From Schistocerca nitens (taxonomy: Eukaryota > Arthropoda > Insecta > Orthoptera > Acrididae), in assembly GCF_023898315.1 (NCBI RefSeq), contig NC_064616.1, positions 530,801,102 through 530,865,101 on the forward strand: a stretch of 64,000 nucleotides of DNA, written 5' to 3'. The notes below the pieces were generated by a model, which saw only the letters and a program-made list of their open reading frames with translations, made no database searches and had not been told where the DNA came from. The translations under genes were made by a program, and so were the position numbers. The stretch's first letter is position 1. Every line of letters begins with the position of its first letter. Positions 19,480-30,149 of the stretch are shown piece by piece.

Positions 19480-20400
19480 ATTTTTCTATAAATGTCCAAG
19501 GCTGTTACCACTTTTGCCTATAGAATGCTAGTGAGACAAGAAACATAATATAAACATAATTGTTCCACAGCATACTGTTTTGGGTCCAATTTTGTTCTTA
19601 ATTCTTATCAGTGACTTTCCAGGTAATATAAGACATGGTGAAAAAAAGGAACATTCTCTTTGCTAATGACATCAAGGTCATAAAAATTGATAAAAAACCA
19701 AATCTTTTATTAGAGGGGAGTCAATAAACCTCTCAAGGATGTTTGTGACTGGGCAGTATGTAATAAATTAATGTTGAACTTAAAGAAAACAACCAGTAAG
19801 CACATCAGGGGAAAAGCAACTCTGCCACATTAAGCATAGATGATACATCTGCAGACAGTGTAACAAAACAAAATTTTTAGGGGTGAATGAATGTAAACTG
19901 GCAAGAACCATGGGATGAACATAGAAAGATACTACCAAAAAGAGTATCATCAGCATGCTGTACTCATGGGTTTATTATCAGTTTGCAACAGCCAATGTCT
20001 TGTGGAACACTGTTCCTATGTACACTAAGTTCTTAGCTATGGGAGTCTTTTTCTGGCGACTAAAGTCACCAAACGTGGACACAGTTTGTAAGCTGCATCA
20101 TAAGAATAATAACTAGAAGTAGTAAAGTAGTAGTCAGGCTCATTGTAAAGACTTATTTAAAAAAATGTACATTATTACTGTACCAAGTGAGTACACCTCT
20201 CAGTCTGTTGGACTTATTTTTACTAAGCAAAAAAAAAAAAAAATTCAATTTTTTCTATCAGGGAATGAGAATTATACAATAAATTGCCCAAGGCAATGAA
20301 ATAGGTTACTAAAATATATCTGTTCTAAAAGGCAACTGTAACATTATCCATAAAAATGCATACTAAACAGTTAAAGGTTACTTGGAGAACTCAAAATACT
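19480..20400 (+). pseudogene. old CR1/jockey-type LINE fragment, plus strand
   Basis: Broken RT pieces read VPQHTVLGPILFLILISDFPG (from the GVPQGSVLGPLLF block), then NILFANDIKVIK (the FADD box, here FAND), then a thumb and C-terminus with AMGVFFWRLKS and CKLHHKNNN. Stops and shifts are frequent. Both ends fade out. Confidence 0.65.
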
Positions 20401-20760
20401 GGTTAATAATGAAGGGTAATTAGAAAACACCATGTCACATTTCCATACATGGTCACATTCTTCTGCTTTTACAAGAAAATCATGTATCAAGATATAAAAT
20501 GCATGATAGTAATGTCTTGTCATTCTCCTGAGTTCAACTTCTCACATACATGATGCTTGTTTCAACGTTTGTGGCCCTGGTGTCAGTTTTCTGAACAGAC
20601 TGGTGTTAGTGTGAGGGGTATAACAGCGTCTTCATGGCCCAGAAATCATCAGCGGGAGCCCTCAGCCTGTGTGATGCAGAGCAAAACTATGTTTCACATT
20701 ATAAGTAATCTGAAGCAAATTGTGTGTAAATTAAAGAATGTTCTATAATAGGAATGAACT
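20401..20760. other. no recognisable feature
   Basis: AT-rich spacer between the LINE fragment and a decayed SINE. No motif or repeat pair was seen. Confidence 0.35.
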
Positions 20761-20925
20761 GAATGAGGCTGTGCAGTTGTCAAGAGTCTAGCCATCCTGA
20801 TTTGGGATTTCCATAGTTATCCTAAAGCACTTCAGGCAAATACTAAGATGGTTCCTTCATCTGGGCAATGGGTGACCATTTGTCCTTTTCTCATCCCATA
20901 TCATTTTGGCATGATCCTTGTATGA
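20761..20925 (+). mobile_element. decayed tRNA-derived SINE (body)
   Basis: The core GCCATCCTGATTTGGGATTT, then CTAAAGCACTTCAGGCAAAT and ATGGTTCCTT, matches the body of the SINE that is better preserved at 58250-58435. The tRNA head is hard to see here. A tandem duplication containing ATGATCCTTGTATGA and an AAATAAATAAATAA tract follows to about 21012. Confidence 0.6.
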
Positions 20926-21554
20926 ACAAAAATGAATAAATAAATCCTCATAGGCAGTCCTATATCATATGAGATGATCCTTGTATGATTAAAAATAAAT
21001 AAATAAATAAATGAAAGTTGTGATGCTAGTGACGTTTAGACATTTTGTTCAAACTGATATATGATGAATATTGTCTTAGAGATGTCCCTGACCTCCTATG
21101 AATTTGTTTTTGTGAGAGGAAATGAAGTGGTTTTTTTTTTTACCCTTTTATCTGAGGCTGCAGCTGTTATTCATGAAACTCTTAATGACATTGACCATGT
21201 TAGACAATCATTAGCATGCAGATGCCAGTTGAGCATTAATGTAAATGTGTGACATTTCAACATCTCCAAAACAGTCATTACATGGCAGTTTGTGCACAGT
21301 CTCTGTGAATAACTGTTGTCAAAACTTTTATGGACCCTAGTGGGAAGATGGTGCATGTGTGACATCTTTTCACATAAAAAGTGTTTCATTTTATCTCTTC
21401 TAAATACTCTAAACTTTTGTACAAATAGTTTTTTACACACTACATATAGGCACATGAAACACTGGCATCATGCTAATCATACCATTTCACATACAAAATT
21501 TCATTCATGCAGTTATTTTTGCTGTTCACCATGATTTCTTATTGTCTGATTGTC
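20926..21554. other. no recognisable gene
   Basis: Contains the short tandem duplication and AATA-rich tract next to the SINE, an oligo-T run near 21131, and otherwise no recognisable signal. Confidence 0.35.
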
Positions 21555-23905
21555 CGAAACAAGTATAAAACAGAAGCAGAAGCAGTGACATTCTTCATAT
21601 GAATGACATAGTAAAACACCACTTGCCCTGCTGTTGACAAATTGTATGGTAAATCATTAATAAAACATAAGGCTAAAAGAGAGGCTAACAAAGAGCCTTG
21701 AGCCTCTCCACGATTTTCTTCATTCCTGAAAAGTAACTTTTATTTTCATGACATATTTATACCACCTGCTGCCTGTCGAAAGCATAAAATTTCAACTAGC
21801 TACAGCCAACTACATGGTAACAAATTTACATAATTTCCTAGGAAGCAGAACATTTCTGATCAGATCAAAGGCATTTGATGAGCCAAGAAAAAGTTCAGAG
21901 TTAACTCATCTTGGTCTGTATCATTTGGGACTTGCTTTAAGAAGACAAAAAGAGTTGCCTCAGTAGATCTACTACATGTGAAAACATTTTGAGCAGCAAC
22001 TAGTATTTCATTTTCATTCATAAATTTAGATATCAGTAATCAGTCTAACATGACTCTTTCAGTAATTCTATGAAAACAAAGGTAACTGTGAGAGTGGTAT
22101 ATATTTTTTGTCTGTGTATTATTCATTTTGTGAAGGTTTTATTGTTGATTGTTTTAAGTTGTTGAAATACTCCTGCAATAAATTATGGATTGATTATAAG
22201 AGTTAAGGGAGAGTTAGTTTTGCTTGAACTTTGTTTAATGATGTTATCTAGTATTACATCAGGACCACAGGGAGCTTTATTTCTGTTTTTTATTGATTGT
22301 GCTTTCTCACATCTGTTATAAGTAGTCACTGGGTAAAGAAACATGATACTTTAATTTTGGAATACTTTCACATTATCATTTTGGATTACATTAGTTTTTA
22401 AGGCAATCTGCATTAAATCTATATAACGATCATGAAAATTTTGGTAACGTGTGTGGAATCTACAACAGTTGTTCTTTCACTTCTTATGCCCAATTAATTG
22501 TTCCTTAATTTATTTCTGCACACATTATCATTAATAAGTTTCTAGAATGACTCCATTTTGTTATTTCCTCATTTGATAGTTAAGTCATTAGCTAACTTTT
22601 TTGCTGTTACAATAAAGTCCTCAAAACCTTCCTGCATCTTCTCATATATGATTTCAAAGCTGCATTTTGTATTTTCTTTTCCCTGCAGTATTAGACTTTC
22701 TAGGAGTTGCTGATTATCTACTTATATCCTGCATTCTCCATATAGTTGATTTTATCTTAAGATTTATTTTCTTCTCTGGGAATGCAACATCAAAGCAATA
22801 TTTGTAATTACAAAAAATGAGTCAAATGTTTTATTGACATTATCTTGGGACACCGTCTCCCAAATTATTTTTTGTAGCATGTAATGTAGTGATTTTTCTT
22901 GTGACATAGTTGTAATTTATTTTTCAGTTACTGCTAAGCAAAGGTTTACATTCCCTGTTATCTGAAAAACAAGTGTCCACCATCACACTCCTTTCCACTA
23001 AATATTGGTTTAGTTTTTTTCTATTCCTGACCTTGTCAGTTGTTCTCTTATACTTTTGGTGACAGGTTGTAAGACATTAATAAGTTCATCATTTGATCCC
23101 CTTTAGTATTAATAGTTCTGAATTTTACATTGATGTCACCTAACAGAATTGTACATTTTAACTGAATATGAAGTAAATATAAAAGGAGTTCTGGATTTTC
23201 TGGCAGTTCATGCACACAGTACCCAAAGTCTTTTTCAGTTAATTTCCTTAAATGCATTCTACATTATTTAAAAAAAAAAAACACACATACTACACCATAT
23301 GTATAGGTTTGCTTACAGAATCAGCTGATCATTTCAAAATTGGCAATTGGAGATGTGCATGTTTGTGTTTCCTTTAACCAGTGCCCAGTAGTGCGAAACA
23401 TCATGACTCCCTAAAGATCATTATTTTGAAGCATCCTGAATTTACCCATTTTGCCACTGAAACCTTGGATATTTCTTACACAGCCTTAAAGAATTTCTAC
23501 ATTCTATCCTTTGTCCATTGTGTACCTTAGTGATTTCCTGGAATTGTTTAACACTAGAACTTACCCAGTATTCTTCTTCTGTGGTGTGCTGGTTGTTTGA
23601 TTACTGCTGTTTCTGCAGGCAGTTTCTTCATGTCAGTTGCTTTGATGGTGATGATGTATGTGCTATAGCTGTTATTCTATATTTTTAGCCTAAAAGTGGT
23701 ATAACTGTTATGTTTTTAGCCTAAGAATCTCTGCCCCTGCTACCTGTTATAACAGGGATTTGACCATGCATAACATGAGATCTACACAGTATACTCCCTT
23801 TAGATAGCTTTCCAAATTTCCCTGTCTCTGACAAGTTGAGGTGTAAGCCATACCTAGTGTAGCCCCATCTAGCAAAAGTCCTAACACTTAACAATATGCA
23901 CAATG
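21555..23905 (-). pseudogene. old CR1-like LINE with traces of esterase, endonuclease and RT
   Basis: Read right to left. A piece at 23721-23903 (RYGLHLNLSETGKFGKL) resembles the H-containing end of the SGNH-esterase domain found in ORF1 of CR1-group elements. An endonuclease piece at 23048-23257 has LLGDINVKFR, the GDFN motif in changed form. RT pieces include NKAPCGPDVI, SNAFDLIRNVLL and AQGSLLASLLALCFINDLP, the latter the GVPQGS block, near 21640-21720. All frames are broken. The order esterase, endonuclease, RT supports CR1 affiliation. The esterase call rests on one short motif. Confidence 0.65.
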
Positions 23906-24460
23906 GTTATCACCTGTGCTGTTATAAGTCAGTATGTGGAATCTATTTATTTTATCTATATTCATCCAAGGATAATCTCACAATGATACAGAATTTATCT
24001 AGGTAATACAATGCAAACAAATAGGTCAAAATAAGCTGAGGTGACAAAAGTCATGTGATATTGATATGCACATATACAGATAGTGGTGGTATCTTATACA
24101 CAAGGTGTAAAAGGGCAGTGCATTGCCAGAGCCGTCATTTGTACTAGGGTGATTCATGTAAAAAAGTTTCTGATATGATTATGGCCACATGATAGGAATT
24201 AACAGACTTTGATAGTTGGAGCTAAATGCATAGGACATCCCATTTTGGAAATCATTAGGCAATTCAACATTCCAAGACCCACAATGTCAAGAGTATGCTG
24301 AGAAGACCAAATTTCAGGAATTGCCTCTCACCATGGACAACACAGTGGCCAACAGCCATCACTTAATGACTAAGAAGAGCAGGATTTGCATAGAGTTGTC
24401 AATGCTAACAGACAAGCAACATTGTGTGGAATAACTGCAGAAATCAGTGTGATACATACA

Positions 24461-26582
24461 CAGGGTGAGTCACCTAACGTTACCGCTGGATATATTTCGT
24501 AAACCACATCAAATACTGATGAACCGATTCCACAGACCAAACGTGAGGAGAGGGGCTAGTGTAATTGTTTAATACAAACCATACATTAATGAATGGAAGT
24601 ATGTTTTTTAACACAAACCTACGTTTTTTTAAATGGAACCACATTAGTTTTGTTAGCACATCTGAACATATAAACAAATACGTAATCAGTGCCATTTGTT
24701 GCATTGTAAAATGTTAATTACATCCGGAGATATTGTAACCTAAAGTTGACACTTGAAACCTCCGACGTTCAGTTGCGTGTTGTAACAAACACGGGCCACG
24801 GTCGGCGAGCAGCATCTGCAGGGACATGTTTACGATGACGACCGTGTTTACGAGTGTGGCTGTAGTGCACTGTTGTGGTTTGGTCTAGCTGTCACAGTGT
24901 CCGCATGTAGCGCTTGCTGCTATTGTTATTCTGCATTCGTCTCCGCACACAGACCAACTCTAGTACACCGTGTTACCAGACGTCTGTGATAGTGTAGTGT
25001 TGTAGGAACTGTGACCATGGTGTATTCGAACTCTGAAAAATACTCATCTATGGCGAGTGACGACAAAATGCAGCTGAAGCCTTCAGGGTGTATGCAGAAC
25101 GGTACCCGGACAGAGAGCACATTGCAAAACATCTACCACCAACTGTATGCAACAGGTATGGTCGTAGCATGCAAACGGGTCCGTAACAGGCCCATCACAG
25201 GAGAAGCGGGTGCAGTTGGTGTGTTAGCTGCTGTTGCCATGAACCCACACATGAGTACACAGGACACTGGGAGAGCCGGTGGACTGAGTCTAGGTAGTGT
25301 CATGCGCGTACTGCATCGTCACCGCTTTCACCCATTTCATGTGTTGCTACATCACCAATTACATGGTGATGACTTTAATCATCGAGTGCAATTCTGTCAA
25401 TGGGCATTAACAGAGAATGCTTTGCAGTTCTACCTGTTTACCGATGAAGCGGGTTTCACAAACCACGGGGCAGTGAATCTACGGAACATGCATTACTGGT
25501 CCGTGGACAATCCTCGCTGGCTCAGACAGGTAGAGCGACAGCGACCGTTGACTGTAAATGTATGGCGTGGAATCATCGGCGACCACCTCATTGGTCCTCA
25601 CTTCATTGCAGGGGCCCAAACAGCTGCAACATACATCGCGTTTCTACAGAATGATCTGCCAATGTTGCTCGAAAATGTCCCACTGGAAACGTGTCGACGT
25701 ATGTGGTATCAGCATGATGGTGCACCTGCACATTCCGCAATTAACACTAGGCTGACCCTTGACAGGATGTTCGACGGGCGTTTCGTAGGACGTGGAGGAT
25801 GCATAAATTGGCCAACCTGTTCTCCTGATCTTACAACGCTGGACTTCTTTCTGTGGGGTACGTTAAAGGAGAATGTGTACCGTGATGTGCCTACAACCCC
25901 AGAGGATATGAAACAACGTATTGTGGCAGCCTGCGGCAACATTACACCAGATGTACTGCGGCGTGTACGACATTCATTACGCCAGAGATTGCAATTGTGT
26001 GCAGCAAATGATGGCCACCACATTGAACATCTATTGGCCTGACATGTCGGGACACACTCTATTCCACTCGTAATTGAAAACGGAAACCACGTGTGTACGT
26101 GTACCTCACCCCTCATGGTAATGTACATGTGCGTCAGTGAAAAAGACCAATAAAAAGGTGTTAGCATGTGGACGTAATGTGCTGTTCCAGTCTCTTCTGT
26201 ACCTAAGGTCCATCACCGTTCCCTTTGAATCCCTACATAATTCGGTGCTCTCCGATACACACGATCGAACAGCGGAGGAGTGGTACTCAAGCGTCAACTT
26301 TAGGTTACAATATCTCCGGATGTAATTAACATTTTATAATGCAACAAACGGCACTGATTACGTATTTGTTTATATGTTCAGATGTGCAAACAAAACTAAC
26401 GGAGTTCCATTTAAAAAAACGTAGGTTTGTGTTAAAAAATATACTTCCGTGCATTTTTGTATGGTTTGTATTAACCGATTACACTAGCCCCTCTCCTCAC
26501 GTTCGGTCTGTGGTATCAATTCGTCAGTATTTGATGTGGTTTACGAAATATATCCAGTGGTAATGTTAGGTGACTCACCCTG
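24461..26582 (+). mobile_element. mariner-superfamily transposon with long inverted repeats, nearly intact
   Basis: The ends are CAGGGTGAGTCACCTAAC and its reverse complement GTTAGGTGACTCACCCTG. The inverted repeats extend about 295 bp (24461-24755 and 26290-26582) with few differences. The flanks are TACA at 24457-24460 and TATA at 26583-26586, an imperfect TA-type duplication. A single transposase gene lies between the repeats with a poly(A) signal AATAAA near 26150. Its state contrasts with the decayed Tc1-like host element, so it is the younger insertion. Confidence 0.9.
25017..26042 (+). CDS. transposase, Tc1/mariner superfamily (DUF4817-type N-terminus)
   Basis: A 343-codon frame from ATG at 25017. 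The catalytic core has FYLFTDEAGFTNHG (first Asp), MWYQHDGAPAHS (second Asp) and NWPTCSPDLTTLDFFLWG, with the third Asp in SPDLT. Such WP--SPDLTPLDFFLWG transposases belong to the IS630/Tc1/mariner superfamily and cut and paste DNA at TA sites. The helix-turn-helix (TGEAGAVGVLAAVAMNPHMS, GLSLGSVMRVLHRH) is preserved. Between about 25050 and 25125 the alternative frame reads like the expected DUF4817-type first helix region (AAEAFRVYAERYPDRE), interrupted by one TGA. Two opposite frame shifts therefore seem to keep the long frame open while scrambling the N-terminal domain. Activity is doubtful. Confidence 0.88.
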   Translation: MVYSNSEKYSSMASDDKMQLKPSGCMQNGTRTESTLQNIYHQLYATGMVVACKRVRNRPITGEAGAVGVLAAVAMNPHMSTQDTGRAGGLSLGSVMRVLHRHRFHPFHVLLHHQLHGDDFNHRVQFCQWALTENALQFYLFTDEAGFTNHGAVNLRNMHYWSVDNPRWLRQVERQRPLTVNVWRGIIGDHLIGPHFIAGAQTAATYIAFLQNDLPMLLENVPLETCRRMWYQHDGAPAHSAINTRLTLDRMFDGRFVGRGGCINWPTCSPDLTTLDFFLWGTLKENVYRDVPTTPEDMKQRIVAACGNITPDVLRRVRHSLRQRLQLCAANDGHHIEHLLA

Positions 26583-27314
26583 TATATCTATTACATCACT
26601 GTGCCAAAATTTGGTATTAATAGGCTATGGTAGCAGACGACCAATGCAACTGCTTTCACAAACAGCATGACATTGCCTGCAGCACCTCTCCTAGGCTCAT
26701 GACCATAACAGTTGGACCCTAGAGGACTGAAAACAGTGGTCTGCTCAGCTGAGTCCTGATTTCATTTGGTAAGAGCTGATAGGAGGGTGGCACAGATCCC
26801 ACAAAAACATGTATCCAAATTGTCAACAAGGCACTGTGCAAGCTGGTGGTGGCTCTATAATGGTGTGATCTGTGTTTATATGGAAAGGACGTTGTCATCT
26901 GATCAAACTGAACCAATCATTGATTGGAAGTGGTTATGCTTGGCTGAACTACTTCAAGAACATTTGCAGCCATTCATTAACTTCATGTTCCCAAACAACG
27001 ATCTCATGTCACTGGGCCACAATTGTTGGCAACTGATTTGAAGAACATTCTGGACAATTCAAGCACATGATTTGGCCACCAGATCACCCAAATAAATCCC
27101 ACTGAGCATTTATGGGACATAATAAAGACGTCACTTCATCCGCAACATCCTACACCAGTAACACTTCCGCAATTATGGACAGCTATAGAGGTAGCATGGC
27201 ACAACATTTCTGCAGTGGACTTCCAATTACTTGAATCCCTACCATATTGAGTTGTTACACTACACCAGCCCAAAGGAGGTCCAACATTTGGCACTTCAGT
27301 GTATACACAGCATA

Positions 27315-27480
27315 CAACATACAGCATACAAACCATGATTTTTGAGGCTAGGACAGGTAGTCTGTGAGGGTAGGACAGATGGTTGGCTGTGGCCTCCATT
27401 AATGGACCATACCAACATTTATCTTAGTGATGTAGGAACTATGGAAAACTGAAATCAGGATGACCAGACAGAGCAAGTAC
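27315..27480 (-). mobile_element. decayed tRNA-derived SINE (body), minus strand
   Basis: On the minus strand CTGGTCATCCTGATTTCAGT and GTTTTCCATAGTT near 27430-27470 match the body of the SINE at 58250-58435. The rest is decayed and the tRNA head is not clear. Confidence 0.5.
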
Positions 27481-29990
27481 CATCCTGCCAAATAAGAGGC
27501 CAGAGTCTTAACAGGCTGCACTTCCTCATTCCGTAAGTTGCTATTGTATGCACTACCTATAGAGAATGTTATAGTTGCCTTTATAAATATTTAGTAATCT
27601 TTTTCATTTACTTTGGTTATTTATTATATACCATTTTATTCTTTGATTTAAATTGGTCTTGTATTTCATTGTTTGTTTCCCTGGATAAATGTAATTCCAA
27701 ATTGGCTCTTGTTCCATGATTATGTGTAAAGCTATTAGCAAAGTATTTAGTAATATGTCCCTGATATGTATTGGTAGATGTACTTGCTCAGAGCAGTAAG
27801 GATGCAGACTATTTGAAACAGCTTGTTACAGTGAGCCTGACTACTACCATAATGTTAAATGTTAAAAAATACTATCACAGTTATTATTGTTTTGGTCCTT
27901 TTCTGCAGTTTAAAAAATGTGTCCATGATTTGTGCCTTTGATCCCCAGAAAAAATTCCATAGCTAAGAACTGAGTCTATGAAGCATATTATGTCACCACA
28001 AGGCACTGGTTGTTACAGACTGATGCTAAGACACTGAAGCATAATATGTTTATGGTATTCTATTTGCCAATATCTTTGTGCGTTCATTCTATGTTAGATG
28101 ACACTCAAGCTTCATCCCTTAAGACTTTGTGTTTATACAGTATATAGGTTTCTCATCTATGATTAATGTGACAGAGTTGTTTCTCCTCTTTATGTTTAAT
28201 GCTTACTGTCTGGTTCTTTTATGTTCAATTAATTTATTACATAGTGCCCAACTGTAAACATCCTTGATATTTTTGTTTGATTCCTCTAATAAGAGCTTTG
28301 GTGTTTTATCAGTCTTATCATCAGTCTTTTATCAGTTTTATCATGTCTCACAATGTCTGGAAAGTTGTTGATATATAGTTTGTAAAGGATATAAGTGAAG
28401 ATCTCTTTTATGTATGGTACTTTAAGATGTACATACATCATTATGTTTGTTGTTCTTTCTCTGCATCAAACAGTCTTCCCACAAACTTTCCAACCTGTTT
28501 TTTGTGCATGGTTGTAGCTGCACCACAAAGTGGACTACACCTTTCAATATAGACTAACCATTTTGTGTCCACATGTATCCACACTTCAACACCTGACATG
28601 CTGCTTATGGGAAAATAATCATCAATGGCGTGTTCTTGTCACACACACCTGCAGGCATTACCCAACCTAAAGGCATATAATTTGTATGCAATTTGTTGTT
28701 TATACATCATCCTCAGTCACTAATAGAAATATCTGCACTTATACTTATTACACCCTGTAGATTAAAAAGAGAATTGGCTCCAATCCACTACCCTGAGGAA
28801 TACCTGTGTTTATACAATTCTTGTATCACAATTGTTTTACTGAAAATTTTTCATCAGCAGGCATGCCAACAATCTACATAATTTGCACTCAGCTTTCAAA
28901 GTACGACTTCAACAAGTCATTCGCTATTTCACTTATACCTAGCACTTCTAGCTTGCTTAATAGTGTTTTACGGTCAAGAGAGTCAAAAGCCTTGGACATG
29001 TCTAAGAAAAGAGCTTTAAGCATCACTTTTGTGAACTCTGTAATGGCTGATATTGTACCTCTCCCACTTTGGAAACTAAACCACATTTCATTAAAAAGGT
29101 TGTGTTTATTCATTTAACTTGTTATTCTCTATTTCATGACTTATTCAATTATTTTTTAGAATAAAGATAGTAATAAGAGTTGCCTGTAATTTTCAGTCCT
29201 TCTAGCATTAAATTTCTTTAGTAAGCACACAACTCATGCATGCTTTAAGTACTTTGGGAAAATATCTGAACTGAAGGACTCATTCATTACTTTTGTCAAT
29301 GGGGCTAGTATACTATCTATGCATGCCTTCAGAAAAGAGACAGTATACTCATCTATGCCTTCTGTGTTCTTCTTTGTTTATTTCTGAATTGATTTTCTTG
29401 ACTTCAAGCTATACCGTGGGGAACATCATTGTGCTTGCTCTGTAAGTTATTGTGCGCACTACAAGTGTTTTAGGAAAATTTTGGAGTGATTTCCCAACAA
29501 TACAAGAGAACTAATCATTTTCAAAATTAGCAAATTCCTGAGAACTTTCGGCTGTTCTGTTGCAATCTTTGATTTACAAATTATTATACTTGTGTCTACC
29601 TTTTCCAGTTTCTTGTTTTACAACATCCCACACTACTTTGCTTTTATGTTCTGGACATGCCTTATTTTCTCATTGAATGATTTTTTTTTTTTTTTCCCCT
29701 GCAAGCTGTGTCCTCCTGCATATTTTATTTCATACACGTGACAGTACTCTAGGATCTGTGGATTAGTGTAGTGCTTTTGCAAAGAACTGGGTAAGTTTAA
29801 GTGTCTGTGAGGACTTTCTAATATCCACAGTTATCCATCTAGTTTCCTTAGCTGCTGGAAGAGAAATGTCTACTTTTGCATATTTACCCTCAACAGTTAA
29901 TTTAAATAATGTGCAAAATTTAAAAAACTAGCATCTACATTGTTTTTCATATACACATCATACTAGATCAGATTTGCCAATGCCCTAGAA
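27481..29990 (-). pseudogene. CR1/jockey-type LINE, broken RT ORF
   Basis: Read right to left: a fading upstream part, then FKACMSCVL, WFSFQSGRGTISAITEF, LKALFLDMSKAFDSLDRKTL with the catalytic Asp, TGIPQGSGLEPILFLIY (28790 region), then LLEESNKNIKDVYSWALCNK and RRNNSVTLIIDEKPI of the palm end and thumb, and WNFFWGSKAQIMDTFFKLQKR of the C-terminus (about 27900). Stops and shifts occur throughout. A block around 28330-28680 does not fit the LINE order and may be a further insertion that I cannot name. Confidence 0.75.
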
Positions 29991-30149
29991 AAATTATGTA
30001 TCTTATGTTTTGAGAAAATCCATCTAAATCTGTATTTATACCTTTACAATGCAACCAACTGTGAAGTCCATGACAGAGGATACATCTCACTGTACCACTT
30101 ATTTGGATTTTTCCCATTCTGTTCATGTATGGAAAATGGGAAGAATGAT

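Larger units (their letters stand above)
24036..27299 (+). mobile_element. Tc1-like transposon remnant, split by a younger transposon
   Basis: The left end CTGAGGTGACAAAAGTCATG at 24036 is a Tc1-type inverted end. The right end has only ...CACTTCAG left, so that end has lost its inverted repeat. Plus-strand transposase traces are seen: ELTDFDSWS at the start, a helix-turn-helix region with HHGQ-like remnants (CLSPWTTQWP), and NRQATL-like SNIVWN up to the insertion at 24460. After 26583 come pieces matching the catalytic part, ending in a PTRSP-like region followed by a stretch giving PTEHLWDIIKTSL, which is the DD34E-type end motif NPIEHLWD. It is heavily mutated. Confidence 0.8.
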
